Assembly (NCBI RefSeq): GCF_050753385.1
Contig: NZ_JBLZFZ010000031.1
Span: forward strand, 1-64,000
Direction of reading: 5' to 3'
Length of the DNA stretch: 64,000 bases
Source of the DNA: Pantanalinema rosaneae
GTDB lineage: Bacteria > Cyanobacteriota > Cyanobacteriia > Leptolyngbyales > Leptolyngbyaceae
Shown here piece by piece: positions 33,177 through 42,500 of this stretch. Each line of letters opens with the position of its first letter. Position 1 is the first letter of the stretch. The position numbers were made by a program, and so were the translations under genes. The notes under the pieces were generated by a model. That model had not been told where the DNA came from, made no database searches, and was given only the letters and a program-made list of their open reading frames with translations.

Positions 33177-33401
33177 AACCGGACTCCTGCATGCACTGAT
33201 TTAGCCAACTAGCTTTTGCTGGGAATAGCTACATAGTAGGGATGGTCAGTTCCGTAACTGCCCGACAAAATCCCAGCATTTCCATCAAATGGCGTAAGGG
33301 GTTGCCATATTGTCATAATCTTAAGAGAGGAAACCGAAGAATTATCCAAGTCTCAGGATAGAACATTAACTTCAGAGCGACTTGCTGATGCTAAAGCCAA
33401 A

Positions 33402-35096
33402 TTAATTAGAGGGCTTTTGATCCAAAATAAATTCTAAAGTTTCATTCTGAGAACTGCCAAATTTCAACTGGGAGCCCGAGTACAGTTGCACTTCCTGACG
33501 ATGCACTTTTTGCCAGTTACCCGCCAGCAATACCCAGGTGCCAAAGCGAGAAATGTCTTCTAAATAATAGGTTGCCTCTCCCGGACTTTCGTGGCTAGAG
33601 TCCCGGCGGAAAATGACCGCATGTTCTCGCGACACACCGCCTTCATCCTCTTCTAACACCAGATCATTCTTGGTGCGATCGCGACCAACCCGCATTAATC
33701 CCCCCCGAATTTGCCAGACTCTTGCCGTTTTCAGCGATCGTAAACAGGCACGATGGTTGTCTTGATTACCAATCCGGGTGACTGTCCCAGTTGGCATCAG
33801 GGTCGGGCTCATTTCCAACGATTTCAGCAATTCCCCCTCAAACTCGGGATGCATGTAGAGAACGGGTAATGTCCAGGCTTGTTGGTTGAACTTATACAGT
33901 GTCAATAAATGCTGACGGGCAACGGCAACCGCCTGATCGATCGGCATGCGTTCGGCTAAGGCCTTGGCAAAAGCTTGAATAAAACTCAGCGCTTCTTTAT
34001 CGGTAATCGAGTCTCGCATTGCCAGAACGGCAGGCACCCCATGATGGATCAGCACCTCTGCCAAACTGCTGCGGGGAATTAACTGTGCCACTGGCTCATC
34101 TGACCCAGGCTCCGCTCCCGCCACACCATAGTGATCGGGTTGTGCCCCCCAACAGGCATTAAAAACCGCTAATTTAACCTGGCAACGCGTTAACACCTGG
34201 GCTAATTCCGTCCCATTCAATACCATATCGGGTCGCAGGAACAATAAACCGCCATCGGGGGCAGGGGCTCCATGTCCGGCATAAAACAGAACATTGTAGG
34301 TTCGTGTTTCCAAAGACTGAATTAGTTCGGCAGAGGTGGGTTGCACTAAGGTATCGACCTGGCAGGGAGTTTGGTGAGAACCACCAATCCCCGAATTGCC
34401 AGAGGTTTGTAGCACTTGAGCTAATGCTGTTGCTTCCTGTTGCAACTTGAGCGTTCGCAGCACAGCCGCCCCATCGGGTTCACTGCCGGGTTCCGTATCC
34501 TGCCCCAAGACCAACAAAATTTTCAGAATGTGATCCGTTCGCAAGGTGGGCAGGGTAGAGACATCACTCGTCGTGCGGCTGAATAATAGTTGCTGACTAA
34601 GGGAAATTGCCTGTCTGCCTGCCCCATCCTGCATGATTTCCCAGGGGAGGGCAATCAAATCGGGATCGCGAATTTCCAAGCGTAACCGTAAGGGTTTGTC
34701 CTGCCCTCTGGCAATGCCATAGCTCTCTTTAAAGCTGACTAAAATCTGCCCATCAAATAGCCAGCGCCAGAGACTAATGCCCAAATCCTGCATTAACCGA
34801 CCCGATAGACCGATCGGCTGGTTCGGTGGTGCCAGCATATTAACCGCCGGAATCATCGGTTCTGGAGGTGGCGTGTTAACCTCTGAGACATGCGGTACGT
34901 TCGGTAACCGTCGGGTTGAGAACATGTCTTGCCAGGATTGCCACAGATTGGTCAGCGTTTCTGTCCACACACAATCATGTAACACATAGGCATTGGGCAG
35001 CGGTGCCTTAATCACATGGATGGCAAAATACGCGCTACCCGCCCGAGTGAGGGGGGCGATCGCCAGACTAAAGCAAGGAGTCTCAGACAAGGGCAT
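33402..35096 (-). CDS. CHAT-FHA protein, putative caspase-like protease
   Basis: A 564-residue soluble protein. The N-terminal half carries a CHAT (caspase-like) domain with the catalytic pair H275 (VLFYAGHGAPAPDGGL) and C315 (AVFNACWGAQ). The upstream strand IALPWEIMQDG is typical for CHAT proteins. The C-terminus is an FHA domain (about 466-545) with MRVGRDRTKNDLVL, GVSREHAVIF and LEDISRFGTWV, so it should bind phosphothreonine. CHAT proteases act in regulated proteolysis, some in cell-death or defence pathways; the substrate here is unknown. It lies 114 bp downstream of the PP2C gene on the same strand, so the phosphatase may control the FHA ligand. Confidence 0.9.
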   Translation of the reverse strand: MPLSETPCFSLAIAPLTRAGSAYFAIHVIKAPLPNAYVLHDCVWTETLTNLWQSWQDMFSTRRLPNVPHVSEVNTPPPEPMIPAVNMLAPPNQPIGLSGRLMQDLGISLWRWLFDGQILVSFKESYGIARGQDKPLRLRLEIRDPDLIALPWEIMQDGAGRQAISLSQQLLFSRTTSDVSTLPTLRTDHILKILLVLGQDTEPGSEPDGAAVLRTLKLQQEATALAQVLQTSGNSGIGGSHQTPCQVDTLVQPTSAELIQSLETRTYNVLFYAGHGAPAPDGGLLFLRPDMVLNGTELAQVLTRCQVKLAVFNACWGAQPDHYGVAGAEPGSDEPVAQLIPRSSLAEVLIHHGVPAVLAMRDSITDKEALSFIQAFAKALAERMPIDQAVAVARQHLLTLYKFNQQAWTLPVLYMHPEFEGELLKSLEMSPTLMPTGTVTRIGNQDNHRACLRSLKTARVWQIRGGLMRVGRDRTKNDLVLEEDEGGVSREHAVIFRRDSSHESPGEATYYLEDISRFGTWVLLAGNWQKVHRQEVQLYSGSQLKFGSSQNETLEFILDQKPSN

Positions 35097-35210
35097 TGAG
35101 CAGTTACATCGATAGGGAGTCAGTTGTCAGTAATCGGTATTGAGAGGATAAAGAGGCAGGATGAATCAGGGTTTGCCTGGGGTTGGTCTTCATCTCTCCC
35201 GTTTGATCCA

Positions 35211-37568
35211 TTATCTCTTGAGAATCTTACTCCTAGACACGGGCGGGGAACCAGTGGCACATTTCCCGCGCTGCATCTCCGTCAGGCTCAGATCACTGGT
35301 CACCAAAGGTGCGATCGTGGCTTCGGGAATCCACCCTGTATCTCCGGCTTGGGCGGTCGGTTGGGCTGGTGCCGGACGATCGGGGATGGAACAGACTTTA
35401 ACCTGTACCCAGAAGGCTTGGCTGGGGGATGCCCGACGGCTAGTAATTTCTAAGACGCTGCCGACGGGTACGATTAAACCGGCAGCACTAGATTCTGGTG
35501 ACACCGATGTGGCTGGGGCAGGCAGGCTCGCTTGCAATATTAAGGGCGACTGTCCGATCCCATCCACACTAGAACGAGTGACTTGAATTAAGGAATTGGG
35601 TCGCAACTCCGGGCTAGAAGCCGGACTGGGTGAACTGATGGGAGGCGCAGTGGGGGGAGGTACAGAAGCCACAGGAGGTGTAGAAATCGGCTCCATCCCC
35701 AGCCAGGACAACAACTGCGATCGCACATCTGGCACAAGCAGGTACAACAGTAAGCCAGCGATGCCTAATAGCAACACAATCCCGACCAGACTAGACCAGG
35801 GGCTGAACTGCGATCGTGAGCGTGAGACCTTCTGAGTTTTCGCGGTGGGTGAGTTGAGTAATTGGGTCGCCGCCTCAGCCCCCGCTCCCTCCATCGGTTG
35901 AGTTGCCAGTGTTGCCGGTACAACGATCGTCGGGTCAGAGGGTGGGGCGCTAACCCGGCAATAGACCAAGCCAACGGTAACGTTATCGTGACCATTTTGC
36001 TGGTTTGCCAGTGTCACCAGTTGTTGGACAGCCGTTGCCACGTCCACGCTGCCATCCAACACAGGTAAGAGATGGGTTTGCCAGCATTCCTCCACACGAT
36101 CGTTATCACTTAAGCCATCCGAACACAGGAGAAACAGACAATCTTCATCCAGAATCAACCGTTGCACCGTGGGATGTAATAGCGCTGACGATGCCATTCC
36201 CAACGCCTGGATTAAAGAGCCAGATCCGGGTTGTTGCAAAGCTTCTCGGTAGAGCGCATAGCCTAACCGCACTTCCCGAGAAGCCAGATCATCATCTAAC
36301 GTCACCTGATGGCAACCAGTTTGGGTAATCCGATAGGCGCGGCTGTCGCCCACATGGGTGAGATACAGATGATGCCCACATCCCAATGCCATCACCAGCG
36401 TTGTCCCCATCCGTTGCCGCTCATAGCGCTGTTCGCTATCGTTTCGCCGACTGATCACATCATTGGCGATCAGAGTTGCCTGCTCCAATGCGGTCATGAT
36501 TTGCTCAGACTCTAGTGGCGACTGAAGGGTAAGGGTCTGGAGGCGTTCCTGAACCGTGGAAATGGCTAAATTGGAAGCCACATTTCCCCCCTCATGCCCA
36601 CCAATGCCATCACAGACAATCACCAGAGGCAGGTCACTCTTAACGGCGGGAGGGGCAGACAGGTGAACCACTCCAGGGGCAGTGCCACTCGGTGGGTAGC
36701 AAGCATCCTCATTGCGCTGCCGCGTAGGGCCCTGATCGGTTAAGGTGGCAATTTGCAGGTGGCGGGATTGGGCGGGACTATACGCATTCAGTGCCCGATC
36801 GAGCAATATGACTAGATGTTCTGCCGTTTTTACCTGTCCCTGGACTAATTGCTGACATAGGGCGGCTAGAAACTCGGCGATCGCGGGATTGGCTCTAGCT
36901 TGCCACTGTTGCCACAGTTGCCCCAAGGTCTTTAGGGTGACTGGCGAGCGATCGGGTTGTAGTTCTAACAATCGCACCAGTGATCCCTCAGCTCGTAGTC
37001 CCTGGAGACTGAGTAAACTGGTTGCCACCCCTTCATTGACGAGGGGTTGCCAGAGTTGGGCAATTTGCCACAGCCAGTTTAACTGCTGCATTCCTGTCCC
37101 CTGCTGCCAGACCGTGGCTAACTCCGGCATCAGCAGTCCCGCTAGCGATTCCCCCGACCCACTCACGCCATCGGGATAGATGGGAACTTGCTCTAATAGG
37201 AGGAGATCACTTTTCAATGGACTGGACGATCGCTCACTTACCGCCTCAGCCGAGAGCCAGGTATAAACCTGGGGGATATGTAAAGAATAGGTAGACAGCC
37301 GGAGGTAGGGGGTGATCACCTCAGTGATCGCTTCTGGAGACGTTGGCAAGCTACCCGGTTTGGTATCCAACACGACCTGACTGTGCTTAAACAGGTAGCG
37401 ATCGTCCAGCAAATCATCCGGACGAAACCCTTCCAGACCTTTGCCAACTGCCCAAAGATACCGTTTGGGGAGAGGCGTTCGGCACTGCTGGCAAAAATGA
37501 TGGCTCTCTAGATTGGGAGCCTGACACAGGGGGTTAGGGCAGAAAATAATTGCCTCTGGGCTTTGCAT
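35211..37568 (-). CDS. membrane PP2C-type Ser/Thr phosphatase with zinc ribbon
   Basis: A 785-residue protein. A four-Cys zinc ribbon opens it (C10, C15, C26, C29). A divergent region (about 50-260) follows, rich in Trp/Gln and kinase-like in length but without catalytic motifs that I can see. The PP2C domain (about 270-530) has metal-binding motifs RNEDACYP, VCDGIGGHEGG, THVGDSRAYRI, LCSDGLSDND and GHDNVTVGLV, all with the needed Asp. One TM helix (about 595-618) follows, then a Pro/Ser linker and an SH3-like module (about 690-765). The phosphatase lies in the cytoplasm and the C-terminus probably outside. It precedes the CHAT-FHA gene and is the likely eraser of the phospho-signals read by the FHA proteins. 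Confidence 0.92.
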   Translation of the reverse strand: MQSPEAIIFCPNPLCQAPNLESHHFCQQCRTPLPKRYLWAVGKGLEGFRPDDLLDDRYLFKHSQVVLDTKPGSLPTSPEAITEVITPYLRLSTYSLHIPQVYTWLSAEAVSERSSSPLKSDLLLLEQVPIYPDGVSGSGESLAGLLMPELATVWQQGTGMQQLNWLWQIAQLWQPLVNEGVATSLLSLQGLRAEGSLVRLLELQPDRSPVTLKTLGQLWQQWQARANPAIAEFLAALCQQLVQGQVKTAEHLVILLDRALNAYSPAQSRHLQIATLTDQGPTRQRNEDACYPPSGTAPGVVHLSAPPAVKSDLPLVIVCDGIGGHEGGNVASNLAISTVQERLQTLTLQSPLESEQIMTALEQATLIANDVISRRNDSEQRYERQRMGTTLVMALGCGHHLYLTHVGDSRAYRITQTGCHQVTLDDDLASREVRLGYALYREALQQPGSGSLIQALGMASSALLHPTVQRLILDEDCLFLLCSDGLSDNDRVEECWQTHLLPVLDGSVDVATAVQQLVTLANQQNGHDNVTVGLVYCRVSAPPSDPTIVVPATLATQPMEGAGAEAATQLLNSPTAKTQKVSRSRSQFSPWSSLVGIVLLLGIAGLLLYLLVPDVRSQLLSWLGMEPISTPPVASVPPPTAPPISSPSPASSPELRPNSLIQVTRSSVDGIGQSPLILQASLPAPATSVSPESSAAGLIVPVGSVLEITSRRASPSQAFWVQVKVCSIPDRPAPAQPTAQAGDTGWIPEATIAPLVTSDLSLTEMQRGKCATGSPPVSRSKILKR

Positions 37569-37726
37569 GGAGAATTGGAATCTTCAGCCGTTAATTTTAG
37601 GCTGATGTCAATAGATGGTAATTCAGTCAATGGCATGTCAATATTCCATCTATGTTAGCCTTGCATCTCTCTGAGGTAAAAACAGGAATTTTTAGGAGAA
37701 TTCCCACTCCCTGGTTCTAAGCGGTT

Positions 37727-39463
37727 TCAGCCCAGGCAGGAGGGCATTGTGGGTTCGATCGTCGATTTAGCCAGGGGCAAATTCACCGTGAATCTGGCAC
37801 CTCTTCCCTCTCCTTCACTCTCTGCCATAATCATCCCGTGATGTAATTCCACCAGATGCCGCACGATCGCTAACCCTAAACCCAAGCCACCATGGGAGCG
37901 GGTCGTCGTGCTATCGGCTTGCCGGAAATGCTCGAACACATGGGGCAAAAAATCAGCCGGAATGCCCACTCCCGTATCCGTCACCTGGATCTGAGCATAT
38001 TCGGACGTATGCGCCATGACGGCGATCGGCAATTTATCCGTTGGCAGGGTTTGCAGTCTGAGCATCGGAGCCGCCTGGTGATCTCGATCGACGGTTCCTT
38101 CTCTGCTATGCCGATCAACGTCCCTAGCTATTTCTGGCTCACCTATCGTCACCTGTTGTAAGCAAATCTCGACTTTACCTCCGGCGGGGGTGAACTTAAT
38201 CGCATTGGAGAGCAAATTCCAGACGACCTGCTGAAGTCGTTCAGGATCGCCACAGATCATAGGAATATTCGGGGCGAGGTCAACCTGGAGTTGAATGTCT
38301 TTAGAACTCGCGAGCGGACGGGTGGTTTCCAGCACCCCCTCAATCAGTTCTGTCAGATCGATCGCTTGCAGACTGAGCCGGAGCTTACCGCGAATAATCC
38401 GTGACACATCCAAAATATCTTCAATCAGTTTTGCCTGCGATCGGGCATTGCGCTCGATCGTTTCCAGGGCTCTAGCTCTGGTTGCCTCATCGACCCGATT
38501 GGTGAGCAAGACTTTCGACCAGCCTAAAATCGCATTCAGCGGCGTTCGGAGTTCATGGGACACGATCGCCAGAAACTCATCCTTCATCTGGTTAATAGTT
38601 TCCGCCTGTTGCCGCGCCGCCTGCTCCCGAATCAACCGCTCCCGCATTGCCTCCGCTTCTTTCCGCGCCGTAATGTCCTCGATCGTGCCGACATGTCCAA
38701 TCAACTCCCGATCGTTGGAGAACATGGGGGCTGAGCGCACCGAAGTCCACCGCACCTCGCCTTTGGCATCTTGAAACCGATATTCGGTGGAAAATTCCTG
38801 GTGGTCATAGATTACCCCCTTCCAGTCGGCAATGGCACGATCGCGATCGTCGGCATGCAGAAACCGCATCCATCCTTCGCCTAAACTCTCGGTCAGCGTA
38901 AATCCACAGATGGCCTGACACCGGGGGTTGGCATAGGTACACTGACCCGCCATATCCAGGAGAAAAATGCCAACTGGAGAGCAGGCCCCCAGGGAACGAA
39001 AGCGTTCTTCACTTTGCCGCAACTCGCTATTTATTGCTGCCAGTTGAGCCGCCTGCCGTTTGACTTCCGCCGTTCGTTGATAAAGATCAACAAATACCGA
39101 CACTTTCGAGGTCAAGATTACCGGATCGATCGGCTTCAGCAGATAATCCACTGCCCCCACGCCGTACCCTTTGAACACGAAGGCATCGTTGGTACTAAAC
39201 GCCGTCAAAAAGATGATCGGAGTATTGCGCGATCGCTCTCGTTGCCGAATCAAGGTAGCTGTCTCAAACCCATCCATCTCCGGCATCTGCACATCTAGCA
39301 GGATCACAGCGAAATCCTGATTGAGTAGACACCGTAAGGCTTCCTCTCCAGAATTCGCCTTGACCAGATTTTGACCCAGCTTTTCCAGAAGTGCCTCCAG
39401 CACCAATAGGTTTTCTGGATGGTCATCCACTAAGAGAATGTTGGCTTTCGAGTCAGATTCCAT
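37727..39463 (-). CDS. REC-PAS histidine kinase
   Basis: A 578-residue cytosolic kinase. The ATG at 39463 is chosen because the receiver starts there (ESDSKANILLVDDHPENL); an upstream ATG at 39598 adds 45 unlikely residues and overlaps the previous gene. Order: receiver (8-130, complete, with ILLDVQMPEMDG), short coiled coil, PAS/PAC, HisKA (VSHELRTPLNAILGW) and HATPase. The HATPase has an extra Arg/Asp-rich segment of about 50 residues between the N-box strand and the G1 box (VTDTGVGIP). F and G2 boxes (HVFEHFRQ, GLGLGLAIV) are intact. It starts 85 bp after the poly-HAMP kinase gene ends and is probably in the same transcript. Confidence 0.92.
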   Translation of the reverse strand: MESDSKANILLVDDHPENLLVLEALLEKLGQNLVKANSGEEALRCLLNQDFAVILLDVQMPEMDGFETATLIRQRERSRNTPIIFLTAFSTNDAFVFKGYGVGAVDYLLKPIDPVILTSKVSVFVDLYQRTAEVKRQAAQLAAINSELRQSEERFRSLGACSPVGIFLLDMAGQCTYANPRCQAICGFTLTESLGEGWMRFLHADDRDRAIADWKGVIYDHQEFSTEYRFQDAKGEVRWTSVRSAPMFSNDRELIGHVGTIEDITARKEAEAMRERLIREQAARQQAETINQMKDEFLAIVSHELRTPLNAILGWSKVLLTNRVDEATRARALETIERNARSQAKLIEDILDVSRIIRGKLRLSLQAIDLTELIEGVLETTRPLASSKDIQLQVDLAPNIPMICGDPERLQQVVWNLLSNAIKFTPAGGKVEICLQQVTIGEPEIARDVDRHSREGTVDRDHQAAPMLRLQTLPTDKLPIAVMAHTSEYAQIQVTDTGVGIPADFLPHVFEHFRQADSTTTRSHGGLGLGLAIVRHLVELHHGMIMAESEGEGRGARFTVNLPLAKSTIEPTMPSCLG

Positions 39464-39548
39464 ATATGTACTAAGCGAAAGAGCGGCAGGGTAGGAAGTT
39501 AACGGTAGGGGGTATGGTATGGCACTATAGCCCCTGATGTCCAAGTCC

Positions 39549-42500
39549 CTACTTGTATAGCCAGACTCGCAGTAGCGAGAGCAGTTGCTCCACATCAACC
39601 GGCTTGGTGATGTAACTGGAGGCTCCGGCTTCCAAGCATTTTTCGCGATCGCCCTTCATGGCCTTTGCCGTCAGGGCAATCATTGGGAGGGTCGCAAATT
39701 GAGTGATCTGCCGAATTGCCCGCATGGTTTCGTAGCCATCCATTTCTGGCATCATCACATCCATTAACACAATGTCAATGTCTGGGTTGTTTTGTAAAGT
39801 AGCGATACCATCACGACCATTCTCAGCATAAAGCACTTGCATCTGATACCGTTCCAACATGCTGGTCAGGGCAAAGATATTCCGCACATCGTCGTCTACG
39901 ATCAGCACTTTTCTTCCGGCTAACACCGGGTCATGTTGTTGCAGTTGTTCCAGCATACGCCGCTGAGATTCGGGCAAATTCGCCTGGACGCGATGCAGGA
40001 ATAAAGTCGTGGCATCCAGCAAACTTTCCGGCGATCGCACATCTTTGATCGTCAGGGTCGCGGCAATGCGCTGGAGATCGGTTTCCTGCTGGCAGGTTAA
40101 CTCATGTTGCACGTACACCACGATCGGCGGTGGGCAGACGGGTGACTGTCCCGATTGGCTACCCTGCTCTCGAATTTGCTCAATCAACTCAAATCCGCTC
40201 ATATCGGGTAATCCCAGATCTAACACCACACAATCAAATTGCTCAGATTGCAGGGCTTGTAATGCCTCTGCCCCCGTAGCCACGGCGGTACTGACAATAT
40301 CACTGTTATTCACCAGATCCAGAATCTGCTGGCGTTGAGCCGCGTCATCTTCTACCACCAGCAGGTTTTTGACCGATCGTTCAACAAATTGCTGAATGGT
40401 GGTGAGGGCATCTGACAACACTTCTTTACTAATCGGTTTTTGCTGATAGGCGATCGCGCCCTGTTGCAAACTCCGGTGTAGCCCATCTTCCACCGACATA
40501 ATATGCACCGGGATATGCCGGGTACTCGGATCATGCTTCAGCCGATCCAGCACCATCCAGCCATCCAGAATCGGTAGGCGAATATCGAGGACGATCGCAC
40601 TGGGGTTAAACTCGCGTGCCATTGCCAGACCAATATCACCTCGGGTGGCAATCAACCCTTTAAATCCCTGTTGCCGGATCAGATCTAATAAAATCCGGGC
40701 AAAGTTAATATCATCCTCAATAATCAGCAGGGCACGATCGTCCGGTTGAATGGACTCGCGATCGTCTTCTAGCTCATTCTCCATTAATACCGCCGTATGA
40801 GATTGCGGTGAGTAAACAATTTGGGCTTGCTGGAGTGAGGTGGCTTCGAGGGCGGGTCGGAATAGCAGGGTTTCCCGGACTCGAGCATTCTCGAAGGAGA
40901 CATACGCCTGGGGCAGGTACAACGTAAAGGTGCTGCCGCGATCGAGTTCGCTACTGAGCTGAATTTCGCCTCCGAGGAGTTGAGCAATTTCCCGGCTAAT
41001 GGATAACCCCAAGCCAGTCCCCCCATATTTCCGGGAGGTCGTGCCATCTGCCTGTTGGAAAGCTTCAAAAATCACCTGTTGTTTATCCGGCGCAATCCCA
41101 ATGCCTGTATCGTTGACTGCAAAAGCGATCACGGTATCTACTCGATTCAATACCTCATGATTGGGACTCCAACCTGTCGTTGCCACACTGACATTCAAAC
41201 TCACCTGACCCTGTTCTGTGAACTTAAAGGCATTCGCCAGGAGATTCTTCAGTACCTGTTGGAGGCGTTTGGAGTCAGTATAGATGGATCGAGGTAGGCG
41301 TTCATCAAACTGCACCGTAAAGTCCAGCTTCTTGTCTTGAGCCACCTGCCGGAAGGTACGCTCCATGTAATTCCGCAGATCGGTGAACAGGGTTTGGTCA
41401 ATCTCGACCGACATGGTACCCGACTCGATCTTCGCCAGATCCAGAATGTCGTTAATCAGTTCCAGCAGATCATTGCCAGCCGAGTGAATGGTGCGGGCAT
41501 GTTCCACCTGGCGTAGGGTGAGATTCCCTTCGTTGTTTTCACTCAGTAACCGCGCCAGAATCAGCAGACTATTGAGGGGCGTTCGCAGTTCATGGGACAT
41601 ATTCGCCAGAAACTGCGATTTGTACTTGGAGGTGAGTGCCAACTGTTTGGCTTTTTCTTCCAGCGATTGCCGCGCTTGCTCGATCTCCTGGTTTTTGCGC
41701 TCCACTTCACGGTTTTGTAATGCCAGCAGTTCGGCTTTTTCTTCCAACTCTTCGTTGGTTTGTTGTAGCTGTTCTTGCTGGTTTTTCAGCAGTTCTTCCG
41801 ATGCCTTCAGGGATTGGGCTTGTTGCTCCAGTCGCTTGTTGGTTTCGGTCAGTTCCTTCTGCTGGGTTTGCAGTTCTTCGGCTAGAGATTGCGATTGCTT
41901 CAGCAGTTCCTCGGTACGCATACTGGCGGCGATCGTGTTCAGGACGATCGCGATACTTTCCGTCAGTTGGTCGAAGAACATCAGGTGAATTTCGCTGAAG
42001 CGGCGGAAAGAAGCCAGTTCAATCACGGCTGTCACCTGTCCTTCAAACAGCACCGGTAGCACCACCACATTCATGGGTGTCGATTCGCCCAAGCCGGAAC
42101 TGATCTTGATGTAGTCGTTGGGCACATCGGTAATCAGAATCCGTTCTTTCTCTAAGGCACACTGACCGACTAGCCCTTCCCCTAAATGGAAGCGGTTCGC
42201 CAGATGCTTGCGCTCCCGATAGGCGTAGGTACTGAGTAGCTTCAGGATCGACGGCGACATTTCGCTGGCTTCCATTAAGTAGAACACCCCATGCTGTGCC
42301 GATACCAACGGAGCCAGTTCAGACAGGATTAGCTTCGACACCGTTTCCAGGTCGCGCTGACCTTGTAACATGCGGGTAAACTTCGCCAGGTTGGTCTTGA
42401 GCCAGTCTTGCTCGGTGTTCTTCTGGGTGGTTTCCCGCAGGTTGGCAATCATCTGGTTGATGTTGTCCTTCAGGACGGCCACCTCGCCTTGAGCCTCTAC

